Shown piece by piece: positions 8,697 through 19,400 of a DNA stretch of 64,000 bases. The stretch covers positions 23,822 to 87,821 of the forward strand of contig PCUV01000058.1 of the NCBI GenBank assembly GCA_002786915.1, in the 5' to 3' direction. Source of the DNA: Comamonadaceae bacterium CG12_big_fil_rev_8_21_14_0_65_59_15. GTDB lineage: Bacteria; Pseudomonadota; Gammaproteobacteria; Burkholderiales; Burkholderiaceae_C. The notes below the pieces were generated by a model. It saw nothing but the letters and a program-made list of their open reading frames with translations. It did no database searches and was not told where the DNA came from. The first letter of the stretch is position 1; each line of letters begins with the position of its first letter. The position numbers and the translations under genes were made by a program.

Positions 8697-9364
8697 TTTT
8701 TTGCCCCCTTGGTGGTGGCCTTGCGCTGCGCATTCACTTCTTCGGTATCAAGGTAGCGGAAGGTCTTGGCAACGGCATCCATGCTCAGGGTACCGTCTTT
8801 GGCCGGGGCGATCGTCATGTTGTTGAGCGTCACGATGCGCGACAGATTGGAAATATCGGCGGCAAAAGAGCCAATGTCGTGGTACCTTCCGGTCACGCGC
8901 AAGGAGATCGGCAGCTCTGCGTAGTAGTCACGCACCGCCACCTGCCCTGGCCGGAACAAATCAAACTGCAAGCTGCGCCCGATGCCCGCCTGGTTGATGT
9001 CTGAGAGCAGCGCATCCATTTCTGCCTTGCTGGGCAACTGCTTTTCAAGCTGCGTCACATACTGCTGCACCTGCTCCCGCTGCTTTTTCAGGGTCCCCAG
9101 ATTGACCGCCTTGCCTAGCTTGACCTTGTATTCGTCACGCAATTTGACTTCTTGCTCTTGCTCTCTGACCAATTCATCAACCGTATCGCTGAGCCAAAGA
9201 AACCATAATGCAACAACAATCAGGATCGAAACCAGAATGTACAGCCCAAACCTGGGAACGTGCGGCCAACTCGACGGATCTTTGGTGTCAAGATGACGAA
9301 ACTGGTCTACCACGCCCTGAAACCAGGCGTTGACATCAAACGGCAGGGAAAATGACTTGGCCAT
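8693..9364 (-). CDS. pilO: Type IV pilus alignment protein PilO
   Basis: Inner-membrane protein that dimerises with PilN in the pilus alignment subcomplex. The 223-aa frame has one N-terminal membrane segment (LYILVSILIVVALWFLWL), a periplasmic coiled coil and a ferredoxin-like C-terminal domain (ISLRVTGRYHDIGSFAADIS). The start at 9364 is chosen because the family N-terminus MAKSFSLPFDV begins there; the extension upstream would run into pilN. Confidence 0.94.
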   Translation of the reverse strand: MAKSFSLPFDVNAWFQGVVDQFRHLDTKDPSSWPHVPRFGLYILVSILIVVALWFLWLSDTVDELVREQEQEVKLRDEYKVKLGKAVNLGTLKKQREQVQQYVTQLEKQLPSKAEMDALLSDINQAGIGRSLQFDLFRPGQVAVRDYYAELPISLRVTGRYHDIGSFAADISNLSRIVTLNNMTIAPAKDGTLSMDAVAKTFRYLDTEEVNAQRKATTKGAKK

Positions 9365-9374
9365 AATGTTCACC

Positions 9375-10007
9375 CTACTTTGCAGCGGGCGACGAAACCG
9401 CCGACACTGGTTTGCCCGCGCCCACAGACGCCACCTTGCTGGCCTCACTGGCGCGTACCAGTTTCACCCGAACCGTAAAGTTGGACACCCGGCGCTGGTC
9501 GCGCGCCGACAACGCCATGGATCCGGCGACAATTTCAACCAGCTCCGGCTTGGCAAACCAGGCCGAACGCCCGCCCAGGTTACGCAACAGTTCAGACACG
9601 CGCTCATTGGATTGCGCCACGCCTTTCATGGTGACGTTTTGTCCCACCTGCGCCACGTTGGTGACATACACGCCTTCAGGCAACTGGGTGACCAGTTCCG
9701 TTAATAAATAAACCGGCATATTGCGATCAGACTGTAGGTCTTCCACGGCCTGCTGGCGGGCCTTCAGGGCGGCAATTTCTGCCTCCAGACCGGCAATATC
9801 CGTGATTTGAGCGTCAAACTTTTTGATTTCAGTGCTCAGCAGCTGGTTTCTGTCTTGCTGCGCTGTAGTTTGGCCATGAATCCAAAGAAAAGCCAGCCCG
9901 GCAATCACCCCCCCCACCAGCGCAGCAATGCCCAAGCTGACATTGAAAATATCTTTACGCCGCTTGCGCGCAATTTCACGATGGGGAAGCAGGTTGATCA
10001 ATATCAC
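9375..10007 (-). CDS. pilN: Type IV pilus alignment protein PilN
   Basis: Inner-membrane partner of PilO whose short cytoplasmic N-terminus binds PilM. The motif INLLPHRE, which docks into PilM, follows the start. The best start is the GTG at 10007, overlapping the pilM stop as GTGA; longer frames would lie inside pilM. It has 210 aa, one membrane helix (IAALVGGVIAGLAFLWI) and then a coiled-coil periplasmic part. Confidence 0.94.
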   Translation of the reverse strand: MILINLLPHREIARKRRKDIFNVSLGIAALVGGVIAGLAFLWIHGQTTAQQDRNQLLSTEIKKFDAQITDIAGLEAEIAALKARQQAVEDLQSDRNMPVYLLTELVTQLPEGVYVTNVAQVGQNVTMKGVAQSNERVSELLRNLGGRSAWFAKPELVEIVAGSMALSARDQRRVSNFTVRVKLVRASEASKVASVGAGKPVSAVSSPAAK

Positions 10008-11083
10008 TTCATGAACCTCCGCAGCGCCAGACCGCAAGCAGTGAGGTAAGTGGGGGCTTCCCGCATGATCTGCTCTACCCGCACGTTGGCTGCAACCTCC
10101 ATACCCTCGAACGGATTGACCAGCGTGCAAGCAAACCCGGTTTGCCGCGTCACTGCGGTGGTCAGCCCGGGTAAAACCGATGACCCGCCAGCCAGCATCA
10201 CCGCATCTACCTTGTTATAGGTTGTGCTGGTAAAGAAAAACTGCAGGGCACGCCCTACCTCTTGCACCAAACTTTCAACAAAGGGCTGTAGCACCAAGCT
10301 GGAGAAGTCTTCAGGAAGTGTGCCGTCGCGTTTTTTGGCTTCTGCTTCTTCGTTCGAAAAACCGTACTGCCGCATGATCATCTGCGTGAGCTGGGCACCG
10401 CCAAAAGCCTGATCCCGGTCGTACAACAACTCGTCGTCTCGCAGGACCTGCATGCTGGTCGTCATGGAACCTACTTCAAACAGCGCCACGATGCTGCCAA
10501 CGCCCTGATTGGGAAGGTTGGCGATCAGCCGACCGGTTGCCAGACGTGAAGCATAGGACTCCACATCAACGATCACGGGCTTTAGCCCTGCGGCTTCGGC
10601 CAAGCCCTGGATGTCCTGCACTTTCTCACGCCTTGATGCGGCAATCAGCACCTCAATGTCACCCGACGCGTTGGCGGTCGGCCCCATGATGCAAAAATCA
10701 AGGCTCACTTCGTCGAGCGGAAACGGAATGTACTGGCTGGCTTCAGACTCGACTTGCTGCTCCAACTCCTGATCTGTCAAACCACCTGGCAACACAATTT
10801 TTTTGGTGATCACCGATGAGGGCGGCAGTGCCATGGCTACGTTTCTGGTTTTGGTACCACTTTTCTTGACGAGGCGACGCACAGCTTCCGCAACCTCATC
10901 AAATTTCTCGACGTTGCCGTCGGAGATCCATCCTCGCTCCAAAGGAAAATTAGCACAATTATCCAGAACATAGCGTCCAGCCTTGTCCTGACCCAGTTCG
11001 ACCAATTTGACACTCGAAGAGCTGAAGTCCAACCCAAACATTGGTGCCGATTGACGACTAAACAACGAGCCCAAAGAAAGCAA
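10004..11083 (-). CDS. pilM: Type IV pilus actin-like assembly protein PilM
   Basis: Cytoplasmic actin-fold ATP-binding protein that binds PilN and couples the alignment complex to the pilus motor. The 359-aa frame has FGLDFSSSSVKLVELG (phosphate 1) near the N-terminus, ALFEVGSMTTSMQVL (phosphate 2) mid-protein and VMLAGGSSVLPGL (adenosine) near the C-terminus. The start is an uncommon TTG at 11083, giving MLSLGSLFSRQS, the usual family N-terminus. It is the first gene of the pil operon, divergent from mrcA across about 260 bp that must hold both promoters. Confidence 0.95.
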   Translation of the reverse strand: MLSLGSLFSRQSAPMFGLDFSSSSVKLVELGQDKAGRYVLDNCANFPLERGWISDGNVEKFDEVAEAVRRLVKKSGTKTRNVAMALPPSSVITKKIVLPGGLTDQELEQQVESEASQYIPFPLDEVSLDFCIMGPTANASGDIEVLIAASRREKVQDIQGLAEAAGLKPVIVDVESYASRLATGRLIANLPNQGVGSIVALFEVGSMTTSMQVLRDDELLYDRDQAFGGAQLTQMIMRQYGFSNEEAEAKKRDGTLPEDFSSLVLQPFVESLVQEVGRALQFFFTSTTYNKVDAVMLAGGSSVLPGLTTAVTRQTGFACTLVNPFEGMEVAANVRVEQIMREAPTYLTACGLALRRFMK

Positions 11084-11344
11084 GATGGTCCCCTAAAGAT
11101 GTCAAAAAAACCAGAATATGTTGAGAATTCACTTCAATGCTATCAGTAAGATAGTTGTTTAGCAAAGATTTTTCGAGTTTTTTTAAAAAATGAACGTTAC
11201 CAAAATGCAAATGATCCAAGCGCGGCTTGGCGCATTTTGACATCAACAACTTCACGCTGCCCGCACCTCGGCTCGGTCAATGAGATACTCTGCACACCAT
11301 GGCAACCTGATGTTTTACCGCTTTTCTTCCCAAGCTTTTTTCTT

Positions 11345-13702
11345 ATGACCGACACCCCTTCGAAGCCCGAGCGCACACCGATGCATTGGGCACTCAAGTG
11401 GCCGCTTGTGGCGCTGGGCTTGATGGCAAGCGCACTGGCCAGCCTGGCGCTACTCGTCGGGCTGGCCATGGCCATGGCCTACCCCAACCTGCCCGATATT
11501 TCAGAGCTATCCGATTACCGGCCCAAGCTGCCGCTGCGCGTCTATTCAACGGAAGGGGTCCTGATTGGAGAGTTTGGAGAAGAACGTCGTCATCTGACGC
11601 CCATTGCAGAGATTCCGGTGGTCATGAAACAGGCCGTCCTGGCGATCGAAGACGCGCGCTTTTACCAGCACGGCGGTGTGGACTACATTGGTGTCGCGCG
11701 TGCGGCGCTGGCCAACCTGGGGCGCATCAAGAGCCAAGGGGCCTCGACCATCACCATGCAAGTGGCGCGTAACGTCTACCTTTCCAGCGAAAAGACCTAC
11801 ACCCGCAAGATTTACGAAATATTACTGACTTTCAAACTCGAACATCTGCTCAGCAAGGACCAGATTCTGGAAATCTACATGAACCAGATCTTTCTGGGCA
11901 ACCGCGCGTACGGCTTTGCTGCAGCGTCCGAGGCTTACTTTGGCAAGCCCCTGCAACAGATTTCCATTGCCGAGGCCGCCATGCTGGCCGGATTGCCCAA
12001 AGCGCCGTCGGCCTACAACCCCATCAACAACCCCAAACGCGCCCGCTCACGCCAGCTGTACATCATTGAGCGCATGGTGGAAAACGGTTTTATCACGGCG
12101 GCCCAGGCCGAAGCTGCCAAACAAGAGCCACTCAGGGTTCGCACAAATGGCGATAAAAACATGGTGCATGCCGAATACCTGGCCGAAACCGTGCGCCAGT
12201 TGGTGTACGCCCAATACGGCGACAGCACTTACACGCGCGGGCTCAACGTGTACACCACGCTGCGTGCCACTGACCAGATCGCCGCCTACGAGGCGTTGCG
12301 CAATGGCATCATGAATTACGAGCGGCGCCAGGTTTACCGGGGTCCCGAAAAATTTTTGAGTTTGCCCACCGACCCGGCCGCAGCCGATGACATCATCGAC
12401 GAAGCCTTGCAAGAACACCCCGACAACGGCAACGTGCTGTCGGCGGTAGTGCTGCAAGCCAACGCCAAACTCATCCAGGCGGTGCGCCAGAATGGCGACG
12501 TCATCGAGATTACCGGCGCAGGCCTGCAACCGGCCAGATCTGGCCTGTCGGACAAGGCACCCACCAACATCAAAATTCGCCCGGGTGCGGTGATCCGTGT
12601 CGTGCAAACGCCCAAGTCCACCTGGGAAATCACCCAACTGCCCGAAGTAGAAGGCGCATTTGTGGCGATTGACCCGCAAACCGGAGCCATCCGTGCGCTG
12701 GTAGGCGGCTTTGATTTTGAAAAAAACAAGTTCAACCACGTCACACAGGCCTGGCGCCAGCCGGGTTCCAGCTTCAAGCCCTTCATTTATTCAGCCGCGC
12801 TGGAACACGGCATCACACCCGCCACCATCGTCAACGACGGCCCACTGTTTTTTGACGCTGGCGTCACCGGTGGCCAACCCTGGGAGCCCAAAAACTACGA
12901 CGGCAAGTTTGAAGGCCCGATGCCGATGCGCCGCGCGTTGGCCAAGTCCAAAAACATGGTGTCGATCCGCATTTTGCAAGTGGTGGGCCCCCAGAACGCG
13001 CAGGACTGGATCACCCGCTTTGGCTTTGACGCCGACAAACATCCGCCTTACCTGACGATGGCGCTGGGCGCCGGGTCGGTCACGCCCATGCAAATGGCCA
13101 CGGCCTATTCAGTCTTTGCCAATGGCGGTTACCGCGTCAACCCCTGGGTCATCAGCAAGATCACCGACCAGCGCGGCAAGGTCTTGACGCAGGTGGCGCC
13201 ACCGTTGCTGGATGAATCCATGCGCGTGATCGAACCACGCAACGCCTTCATCATGGACAGCCTGTTGCAGGAAGTCGCGCGCACCGGAACCGCTGCATCG
13301 GCGCAAGCCACTTTGAAGCGCCCCGACCTGTACGGCAAGACCGGCACCACCAATGATTCCATGGACGCCTGGTTTGCGGGCTTTCAGCCCACGCTGGCGG
13401 CCATCACATGGATTGGCTACGACACGCCACGCAAACTGGGCAGCCGCGAAACCGGCGGTGGCCTGAGTCTGCCGGTCTGGATCCAGTTCATGGCCAAGGC
13501 CCTGCAAAACGTGCCGGTGGCAGAGATGCCGGTACCCGCAGGCGTGGTTAACAGTTCGGGCGAATGGTTCTATGAGGAATACAGCGGCGGTGCAGGCATC
13601 ACCACCTTGGGGGTGGAAGGGGGCGACGGCATCACGCCACAGGTGATCCCCATGCCTTATGAAGAAGAAAAGAAGAGAATCTTCGACCTGTTCAAAAACT
13701 AG
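11345..13702 (+). CDS. mrcA: Penicillin-binding protein 1A (bifunctional glycosyltransferase/transpeptidase)
   Basis: Polymerises and cross-links peptidoglycan in the periplasm. The 785-aa protein has a short cytoplasmic tail, one membrane anchor (residues about 15-40) and a GT51 domain with the catalytic stretch [14 protein letters not shown], then [11 protein letters not shown] and [10 protein letters not shown]. The class A transpeptidase domain has SXXK in GSSFKPFIY, the SXN in SKNMVS and KTGTTN. The start at 11345 gives MTDTPSKPE directly before the anchor. It is divergent from pilM, a conserved arrangement in beta- and gammaproteobacteria. Its stop overlaps the convergent cyaY stop. Confidence 0.95.
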   Translation: MTDTPSKPERTPMHWALKWPLVALGLMASALASLALLVGLAMAMAYPNLPDISELSDYRPKLPLRVYSTEGVLIGEFGEERRHLTPIAEIPVVMKQAVLAIEDARFYQHGGVDYIGVARAALANLGRIKSQGASTITMQVARNVYLSSEKTYTRKIYEILLTFKLEHLLSKDQILEIYMNQIFLGNRAYGFAAASEAYFGKPLQQISIAEAAMLAGLPKAPSAYNPINNPKRARSRQLYIIERMVENGFITAAQAEAAKQEPLRVRTNGDKNMVHAEYLAETVRQLVYAQYGDSTYTRGLNVYTTLRATDQIAAYEALRNGIMNYERRQVYRGPEKFLSLPTDPAAADDIIDEALQEHPDNGNVLSAVVLQANAKLIQAVRQNGDVIEITGAGLQPARSGLSDKAPTNIKIRPGAVIRVVQTPKSTWEITQLPEVEGAFVAIDPQTGAIRALVGGFDFEKNKFNHVTQAWRQPGSSFKPFIYSAALEHGITPATIVNDGPLFFDAGVTGGQPWEPKNYDGKFEGPMPMRRALAKSKNMVSIRILQVVGPQNAQDWITRFGFDADKHPPYLTMALGAGSVTPMQMATAYSVFANGGYRVNPWVISKITDQRGKVLTQVAPPLLDESMRVIEPRNAFIMDSLLQEVARTGTAASAQATLKRPDLYGKTGTTNDSMDAWFAGFQPTLAAITWIGYDTPRKLGSRETGGGLSLPVWIQFMAKALQNVPVAEMPVPAGVVNSSGEWFYEEYSGGAGITTLGVEGGDGITPQVIPMPYEEEKKRIFDLFKN

Positions 13703-14031
13703 ACAGGCGCGAACGTTAGCAAGCACCCCGACTGCTCGCTGGCGTAGCGCGACAATGATGAGAAAAACTCGCCCTGGCCCTTGCTGTCACTCCACTGTTT
13801 GCCATCAAATTTGTAGTGAAAACCGCCACATTTAGCGGCCATCCAAACCTCATGCAAGGGCTTTTGCAGGTTGATCACGATCTGGCTACGGTTGGCAAAC
13901 ACCAGCGTGACCATGCCGCCACTGCGCTGGTTGTCGATGTCGGCGTCGGTGGTTTCATTGATGCGGTCACACGCCACCTCAACCGCCTTGAGCAAACGCT
14001 CGGCCTGGTCCATGAATTCAGTGTCTGTCAT
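13699..14031 (-). CDS. cyaY: Iron donor protein CyaY (bacterial frataxin)
   Basis: Small acidic iron-binding protein that modulates Fe-S cluster assembly through IscS. It has 110 aa, starting [14 protein letters not shown], with the acidic helix, [17 protein letters not shown] and the conserved [13 protein letters not shown]. It is convergent with mrcA, sharing the CTAG at the two stops, and divergent from lptM with only about 12 bp between the start codons, so their promoters must overlap the neighbouring coding sequences. Confidence 0.93.
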   Translation of the reverse strand: MTDTEFMDQAERLLKAVEVACDRINETTDADIDNQRSGGMVTLVFANRSQIVINLQKPLHEVWMAAKCGGFHYKFDGKQWSDSKGQGEFFSSLSRYASEQSGCLLTFAPV

Positions 14032-14043
14032 TACAATTTCTGC

Positions 14044-14247
14044 ATGTTGTTGATTCGCCAAATTTTAGGTCGCGTATTTGTCCTTGGTGCCTGCACGGTC
14101 ACTGTGGCAGGCTGTGGACAAGCCGGTGCGCTGTATCTGCCCACCAGCCCGGCGGCGGCCAACCGCGCGACCCTGCCGGAATCGCTGCTACCAGACGCAC
14201 TCAGCCCCGGCCCGGTGGACAAGACGTCGGCGCCGATCAAACGTTGA
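14044..14247 (+). CDS. lptM: Small lipoprotein LptM (YifL-like)
   Basis: A 67-aa lipoprotein with lipobox VAGC and the family signature [10 protein letters not shown] right after the lipidated cysteine; LptM assists oxidative maturation of the LPS transporter subunit LptD. It is normally followed by lysA next to cyaY. Here no lysA follows: the next gene is convergent and unrelated. Confidence 0.85.
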   Translation: MLLIRQILGRVFVLGACTVTVAGCGQAGALYLPTSPAAANRATLPESLLPDALSPGPVDKTSAPIKR

Positions 14248-14332
14248 GCTATGCATAAGGCGCTTTTTCACACCCTTATCCAGCATCAAACTCTGCTGAT
14301 GGCAGGGGGGCAAAAATGACGGCACTTTTTTA

Positions 14333-14746
14333 TCAATGATGCCCGCAACTGCTACCCACCTTCTCTGGCATGGGCGCGTCGCGATCCACACCCGCTTCTT
14401 TCAGTCGGCGTTCGTAGTCGGCCCACAACTGTGCTTGCTGCGAGCCCAGAAAGTACAGGTAGTCCCAGGCATAAATACCGCTGTCATGACCATCAGAAAA
14501 CGTCGGCTGCACGGCGTAGTTGCCGACCGGCTCCAGCGCGCTCAAAGTCACTTCGCGCTTGCCAGTTTGCAGCACTTCCTGCCCCGGGCCGTGGCCTGCC
14601 ACCTCGGCCGACGGGCTATAGACGCGCATCAGCTCAAACGGAATGCAAAACACCGCACCGTCAGAAAAGCTCACCTCCAGCACGCGGGACTGGGCATGCA
14701 CCGTGATGTCTTGTGGGGTGGGCGCGCCATTTTGCAAACCTGCCAT
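14333..14746 (-). CDS. DUF971 family protein (gamma-butyrobetaine hydroxylase-like N-domain)
   Basis: A 137-aa protein with the DUF971 pattern: DITVHAQSRVLEVSFSDG, then FELMRVYSPSAE and a DSGIYAWDYLYFLG segment containing HDSG. The domain is related to the N-terminal zinc-binding domain of gamma-butyrobetaine dioxygenases; free-standing versions are common beside ubiE in beta/gammaproteobacteria, and their biochemical role is poorly defined. A His/Cys tail (SSCGHH) at the C-terminus could bind metal. It ends convergently with lptM. Confidence 0.88.
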   Translation of the reverse strand: MAGLQNGAPTPQDITVHAQSRVLEVSFSDGAVFCIPFELMRVYSPSAEVAGHGPGQEVLQTGKREVTLSALEPVGNYAVQPTFSDGHDSGIYAWDYLYFLGSQQAQLWADYERRLKEAGVDRDAPMPEKVGSSCGHH

Positions 14747-14781
14747 GAAAAATCTCCTTGTCTTTCAACGATCGTGCGTTT

Positions 14782-15372
14782 TCACAACGCTTTAAACTTT
14801 TGACGCAACCACTTCAACAACTCTAGTTGATCAGCGGCCGTGGCCCGACGAACCTGCGTCAGCAACTTCAGCAGGTCTGGGCGTTGCAAGGTCACATTGG
14901 CCGCACCTTCATTGCAGACCGAACATATCGCGCGCAGATTGCTTGCATCATCCGAACCACCCATGCTTTTGTCAATGATGTGCCCGAGATGCAAACGTGT
15001 TTTGCGTGTAGGGTCATAAGGGTGCGGCTCGCCCGCCACCGCGCCACACATCTGACAGGTAAAACCATTGCGATCAAGCACATAGGCACGCACTTCCTTT
15101 GAAACGTCACGCGCGAATGCAGGTTGAGGTTTGGCGCTTTCAAGCAAGTATTGACCGGGCTTGAGATCGGCACGATCGTGATGTGTCAAGATCAAGTAGC
15201 CTTCTTCGGTACGAAGCTCACGCACGCGCCTGGCCCATTCGCTGATGTCGCTAGCCACTGCACGCAGTTCGTGGGAATCCATCACACGCCCCAAGTTGGC
15301 CAGGAAATGCTGCCGCAGCTTGGTTCTGGCACCCTGATGCCGAGGCATGTCGGCCACTGATTGCGTCTTCAT
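14782..15372 (-). CDS. HNH endonuclease, putative restriction enzyme partner
   Basis: A 196-aa protein with a C-terminal HNH domain: CQMCG, then LHLGHIIDKSMGG, ASNLRAICSVCN. The two CxxC pairs should hold the structural zinc and the HxxD/N/H residues the catalytic metal. The N-terminal half (TKLRQHFLANLGRV, SEWARRVRELRTEEGY) is likely the DNA-recognition part. The ATG at 15372 overlaps the methyltransferase stop by 4 bp (ATGA), so the two are translationally coupled, as expected for a type II restriction-modification unit with the methylase made first. The recognition sequence cannot be read from the protein. A longer frame upstream lies inside the methylase gene and was not used. Confidence 0.85.
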   Translation of the reverse strand: MKTQSVADMPRHQGARTKLRQHFLANLGRVMDSHELRAVASDISEWARRVRELRTEEGYLILTHHDRADLKPGQYLLESAKPQPAFARDVSKEVRAYVLDRNGFTCQMCGAVAGEPHPYDPTRKTRLHLGHIIDKSMGGSDDASNLRAICSVCNEGAANVTLQRPDLLKLLTQVRRATAADQLELLKWLRQKFKAL

Positions 15373-16334
15373 GCAGCTCGCTTCAAAACAGCGTTGTGTT
15401 TGGCCATACGAATCGCCTTTGCAATCTGCATTCCAACAGCATGCGCTACAGGCGGAGGAAAAGCATTGCCAACCTGTCGGTAGGCAGCGGTTTTGCGGCC
15501 TGCCAGCTGCCACTCATCTGGGAAACCTTGAATACGTGCCGCCATGCGAACTGTGAGCCTTGGTAATCCATCAAAATCAACCTCGGGAGGCAGATCTGCC
15601 AACCCTGCCCCATCCACACCCAAAGCTGCCCAAGCCGCACGGGCGCGCGAAGGCCCCAAATCAGGCCCCCCATGCTTCTTGCTGCCGCCTACCAGCGTCG
15701 GCCCAATGTTGTTGGCACGCGTGCGCCAAGTCGTGGCACCCGCCCATCCACCACGCGCCATCAAATCGAATAAAGTGTCTCCGACTGTGGGTGGGAGTGA
15801 CTGTTGCGGCGCTGGCCAACAAAAAAAATCAGCCACGTCCGGGCGAAGTGCTACCAGATTGACGCGCGGTCGAAGCTGCGGCACCCCAAAGTCTGCTGCA
15901 TTGAGCAAATTCCAGGCAGACCAATAACCCAAGGCACGCAAGCGCTCTTGCAACTGTTCACGGTAGGGTAAAAAAACGGGGTCCAGCAAGCCGCGCACAT
16001 TCTCCAGCATCACGGCCAATGGCTGCACCGCTTCAACCACACGCAACGCTTCAGGAAAAAGGTCGCGTTCATCGTCTGCGCCCAGTTGCCGACCCGCCTT
16101 TGAAAACGGAGGACACGGTACACCGCCAGCCACCAAGTCAACACCGCAGTAGGGAGACGGATCAAATGCCCTCAGATCACCCTCGATCACGTTCCAGTCC
16201 GGACGATTCAGGCGCAACGTGGCACAGGCCCAGGAATCAAGCTCCACCAACGCAACATGTTCAAAGCCTGAGCGTTCCAGTCCCAAGGCCTGCCCGCCAG
16301 CACCTGCACACAACTCGATCGCAGTCAAAGTCAC
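15369..16334 (-). CDS. DNA (cytosine-5) methyltransferase of a type II R-M system
   Basis: Transfers methyl from SAM to cytosine C5 in its recognition site. The 321-aa frame has motif I AIELCAGAGGQALGLE, motif IV with the catalytic cysteine (GGVPCPPFSKAGRQ), motif VI LENVRG, motif VIII near VNLVAL and motif X GNAFPPPVA. The target recognition domain lies between about residues 180 and 270. A GTG at 16334 with GGAG six bases upstream is the best start; a TTG 20 codons further upstream is also open. The HNH nuclease is coupled downstream. Confidence 0.93.
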   Translation of the reverse strand: MTLTAIELCAGAGGQALGLERSGFEHVALVELDSWACATLRLNRPDWNVIEGDLRAFDPSPYCGVDLVAGGVPCPPFSKAGRQLGADDERDLFPEALRVVEAVQPLAVMLENVRGLLDPVFLPYREQLQERLRALGYWSAWNLLNAADFGVPQLRPRVNLVALRPDVADFFCWPAPQQSLPPTVGDTLFDLMARGGWAGATTWRTRANNIGPTLVGGSKKHGGPDLGPSRARAAWAALGVDGAGLADLPPEVDFDGLPRLTVRMAARIQGFPDEWQLAGRKTAAYRQVGNAFPPPVAHAVGMQIAKAIRMAKHNAVLKRAA

Positions 16335-16350
16335 ATTGATCTCCAGACAA

Positions 16351-16389
16351 CTGTTATTAAAAACAGTGTACCTGACTATTTTCAAATAG
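16351..16389 (-). promoter_or_regulatory. Possible promoter/operator of the R-M operon
   Basis: Read on the minus strand, TTGTAC and TACACT are 18 bp apart. The perfect palindrome CTATTTGAAAATAG (16376-16389) overlaps the end of the first box and most of the spacer. A second inverted repeat, CTGTT with AACAG arms, lies at 16351-16366. The arrangement suggests self-regulation of the methylase operon; this is inference from spacing and symmetry only. Confidence 0.35.
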
Positions 16390-16418
16390 TACAAACATCT
16401 TTTTCAACCCACACTCGG

Positions 16419-19400
16419 CTACACCAGCACGCGCTCAATGCCACCGGCATTGGCGCGCGCCACGTACTCTGGCATCCAGTCTTTGCCCAGAATCTGGTTG
16501 GCCATCTCGACCACAATGTAGTCGGCTTCCAGCAGACCGTTTTGCAGGTCGTCTTCGTAGCGCTTCAGGCCTTGCAGGCAACTTGGGCAGCTGGTCAGAA
16601 TCTTGACGTTGTCTTTGGCACCCACACTGCCATTGGCGCGCAACGCCGCCTCGCCCTTGCGGATGGATTCTTCCTTGCTGAAGCGTACCTGGGTCGAAAT
16701 GTCGGGCCGGGTCACGCCTAGCGTGCCAGATTCTCCGCAGCAACGGTCGCTTTTGAGCACCTTGTCACCCACCAACGCGCGCACCGTCTGCATCGAGTCG
16801 CCCAGTTTCATCGGGTTGTGGCAGGGTTCGTGGTACAGGTAGCCGCCCTGGCCGGCCGGCAGCGTGATGCCTTTTTCCAGCAAAAATTCGTGGATGTCGA
16901 TGATGCGGCAGCCGGGGAAAATCTTGCCAAATTCATAGCCCTGGAGCTGGTCATAACAGGTGCCACAGCTCACCACCACGGTTTTGATGTCCAGGTAATT
17001 GAGCGTGTTGGCCACGCGGTGGAACAGCACCCGGTTGTCGGTGATGATTTTTTCGGCCTTGTCAAAGTCACCCGCACCGCGCTGCGGGTAGCCACAGCAC
17101 AGGTAGCCCGGCGGCAGCACGGTTTGCACCCCGGCGTGCCACAACATGGCTTGGGTCGCCAACCCCACCTGGCTGAACAGGCGCTCTGACCCACAGCCCG
17201 GAAAGTAAAACACCGCTTCGGTCTCGGCCGTGGTGGCTTGCGGGTTGCGGATGATGGGCACGTAATCTTTGTCTTCAATGTCCAGCAATGCGCGCGCCGT
17301 CTTTTTGGGCAAACCACCGGGCATCTTTTTATTGATGAAGTGGATCACCTGCTCTTTGATGGGGGGCTTGCCCAAGGTGGCGCGCGGCGCGTTGGTCTGC
17401 TTACGCGCCAGCACTTTCAACAAGTCGTTAGCCAGGCGTTGCGCCTTGAATCCGATGCCCACCATACCCGCTCGCACCGACTTGATGGTCTCGGGGTTGG
17501 TGGCATTCAAAAAGAACATGGCCGTCGCGCTGCCTGGGTTGAACGACTTTTTACCCATCTTGCGCAGCAGGTTGCGCATGTTCATCGACACCTCGCCAAA
17601 GTCGATATCCACCGGGCAGGGCGAGTGGCACTTGTGGCACACGGTGCAGTGGTCGGCCACGTCTTCAAACTCTTGCCAGTGCTTGATGCTGACGCCCCGG
17701 CGCGTTTGTTCTTCGTACAAAAAAGCCTCCACCAGCAAACTGGTGGCCAGAATCTTGTTGCGCGGGCTGTACAGCAAATTGGCGCGCGGCACATGCGTGG
17801 CGCACACCGGCTTGCACTTGCCACAGCGCAGGCAATCCTTCACGCTGTCGGCAATCGCGCCAATGTCACTTTGCTGCATGATGAGCGATTCATGCCCCAT
17901 CAGGCCAAAGCTGGGGGTGTAGGCGTTGGTCAAATCTGCATATAAGAAATCAGCCTCTAGCCCTTGATTAGACTGTGCTGAAAGCTCTGTATTACGGAGC
18001 AATTTGCCTTTGTTGAAGCGGCCTTCGGGGTCCACCCTGGCTTTGTAGTCGGTAAACGGCTGCAGTTCGGCGTCGCTCAAAAATTCCAGCTTTGTGATGC
18101 CAATGCCATGCTCGCCGCTGATCACGCCGTCCAGGCTACGCGCCAGCGCCATGATGCGTTTGACCGCGCCGTGCGCTGCCTGCAGCATGGCGTAGTCGTC
18201 GCTGTTGACGGGAATGTTGGTGTGCACATTGCCGTCGCCGGCGTGCATATGCAACGCCACCCAAACCCGGCCTTTGAGCACGCGCTGGTGGATCGCGGTG
18301 CATTCCTTGAGGATCGCCTCAAACGCCTGGCCACTGAAAATCTGCTGCAGCGGTTGGCGAATTTGCGTCTTCCAGCTGGCGCGCAAGCGGTGGTCTTGCA
18401 ACTGGGCAAACAAGGGTTCCACCTGCTCCAGCCAGCCCTGCCACAAAGCGCGCACCTCTGACAGCAATGCCAGCGCCTGCGCCACCCGGTCTTCCAGCAG
18501 CTCAGTGGCAGAAATCTCACCCGCATCATCTTGGCGGCCCAGCGGCAGCTTGCCCTGCTGAAAAAAGTCCGCCAGCGCATCAACCAGCGCCAGTTTGTTG
18601 GAGAGGCTCAGCTCGATGTTGATGCGCTCAATGCCGTCGGTGTATTCGGCCATGCGTGGCAGCGGAATCACCACGTCCTCATTGATCTTGAAGGCGTTGG
18701 TGTGTTTGGAAATTGCCGCAGTGCGCTTGCGATCGAGCCAGAACTTTTTGCGCGCCTCCGGACTGATAGCGACAAAGCCTTCACCATGGCGCGTGTTGGC
18801 CATGCGCACCACCTCGCTGGTGACACGCGCCACAGCGTCGGGGTCGTTGCCAGCAATGTCGCCAAACAGCACCATCTTGGGCACGCCGCCATCCACCGCC
18901 CCCTTCTTGCTCTTGGTGGCATAACCCACGGCCTTCAGGTAACGGTCGTCCAGGTGTTCCAGCCCGGCCAGCACCACGCCGCTGCGGCGGCTTTCGGCAA
19001 ACATGAAGTCTTTAATTTCAACAATGCTGGGCACGGCATCACGGGCGTTGCCAAAAAATTCCAGACAAACGGTGCGCGTGTGCGCCGGCATCTTGTGCAC
19101 CACCCAGCGCGCGCTGGTGATCAGACCGTCGCAGCCTTCTTTTTGAATGCCCGGCAGGCCGCTCAAAAACTTGTCGGTCACGTCTTTGCCCAGGCCTTCC
19201 TTGCGGAAGGTTTTACCCGGAATATCGAGCCGTTCGGTGCGCAACGGCGTTTTGCCGTCGGCTTCAAAGTAGTGCAACTCAAAGCTGGCCACGTCCACGT
19301 CATGAATCTTGCCCAGGTTGTGGTTGATGCGGGTGACTTCCAGCCACTGCGCCTGCGGGGTCACCATGCGCCAGCTGGCCAGGTTGTCCAGCGCCGTGCC

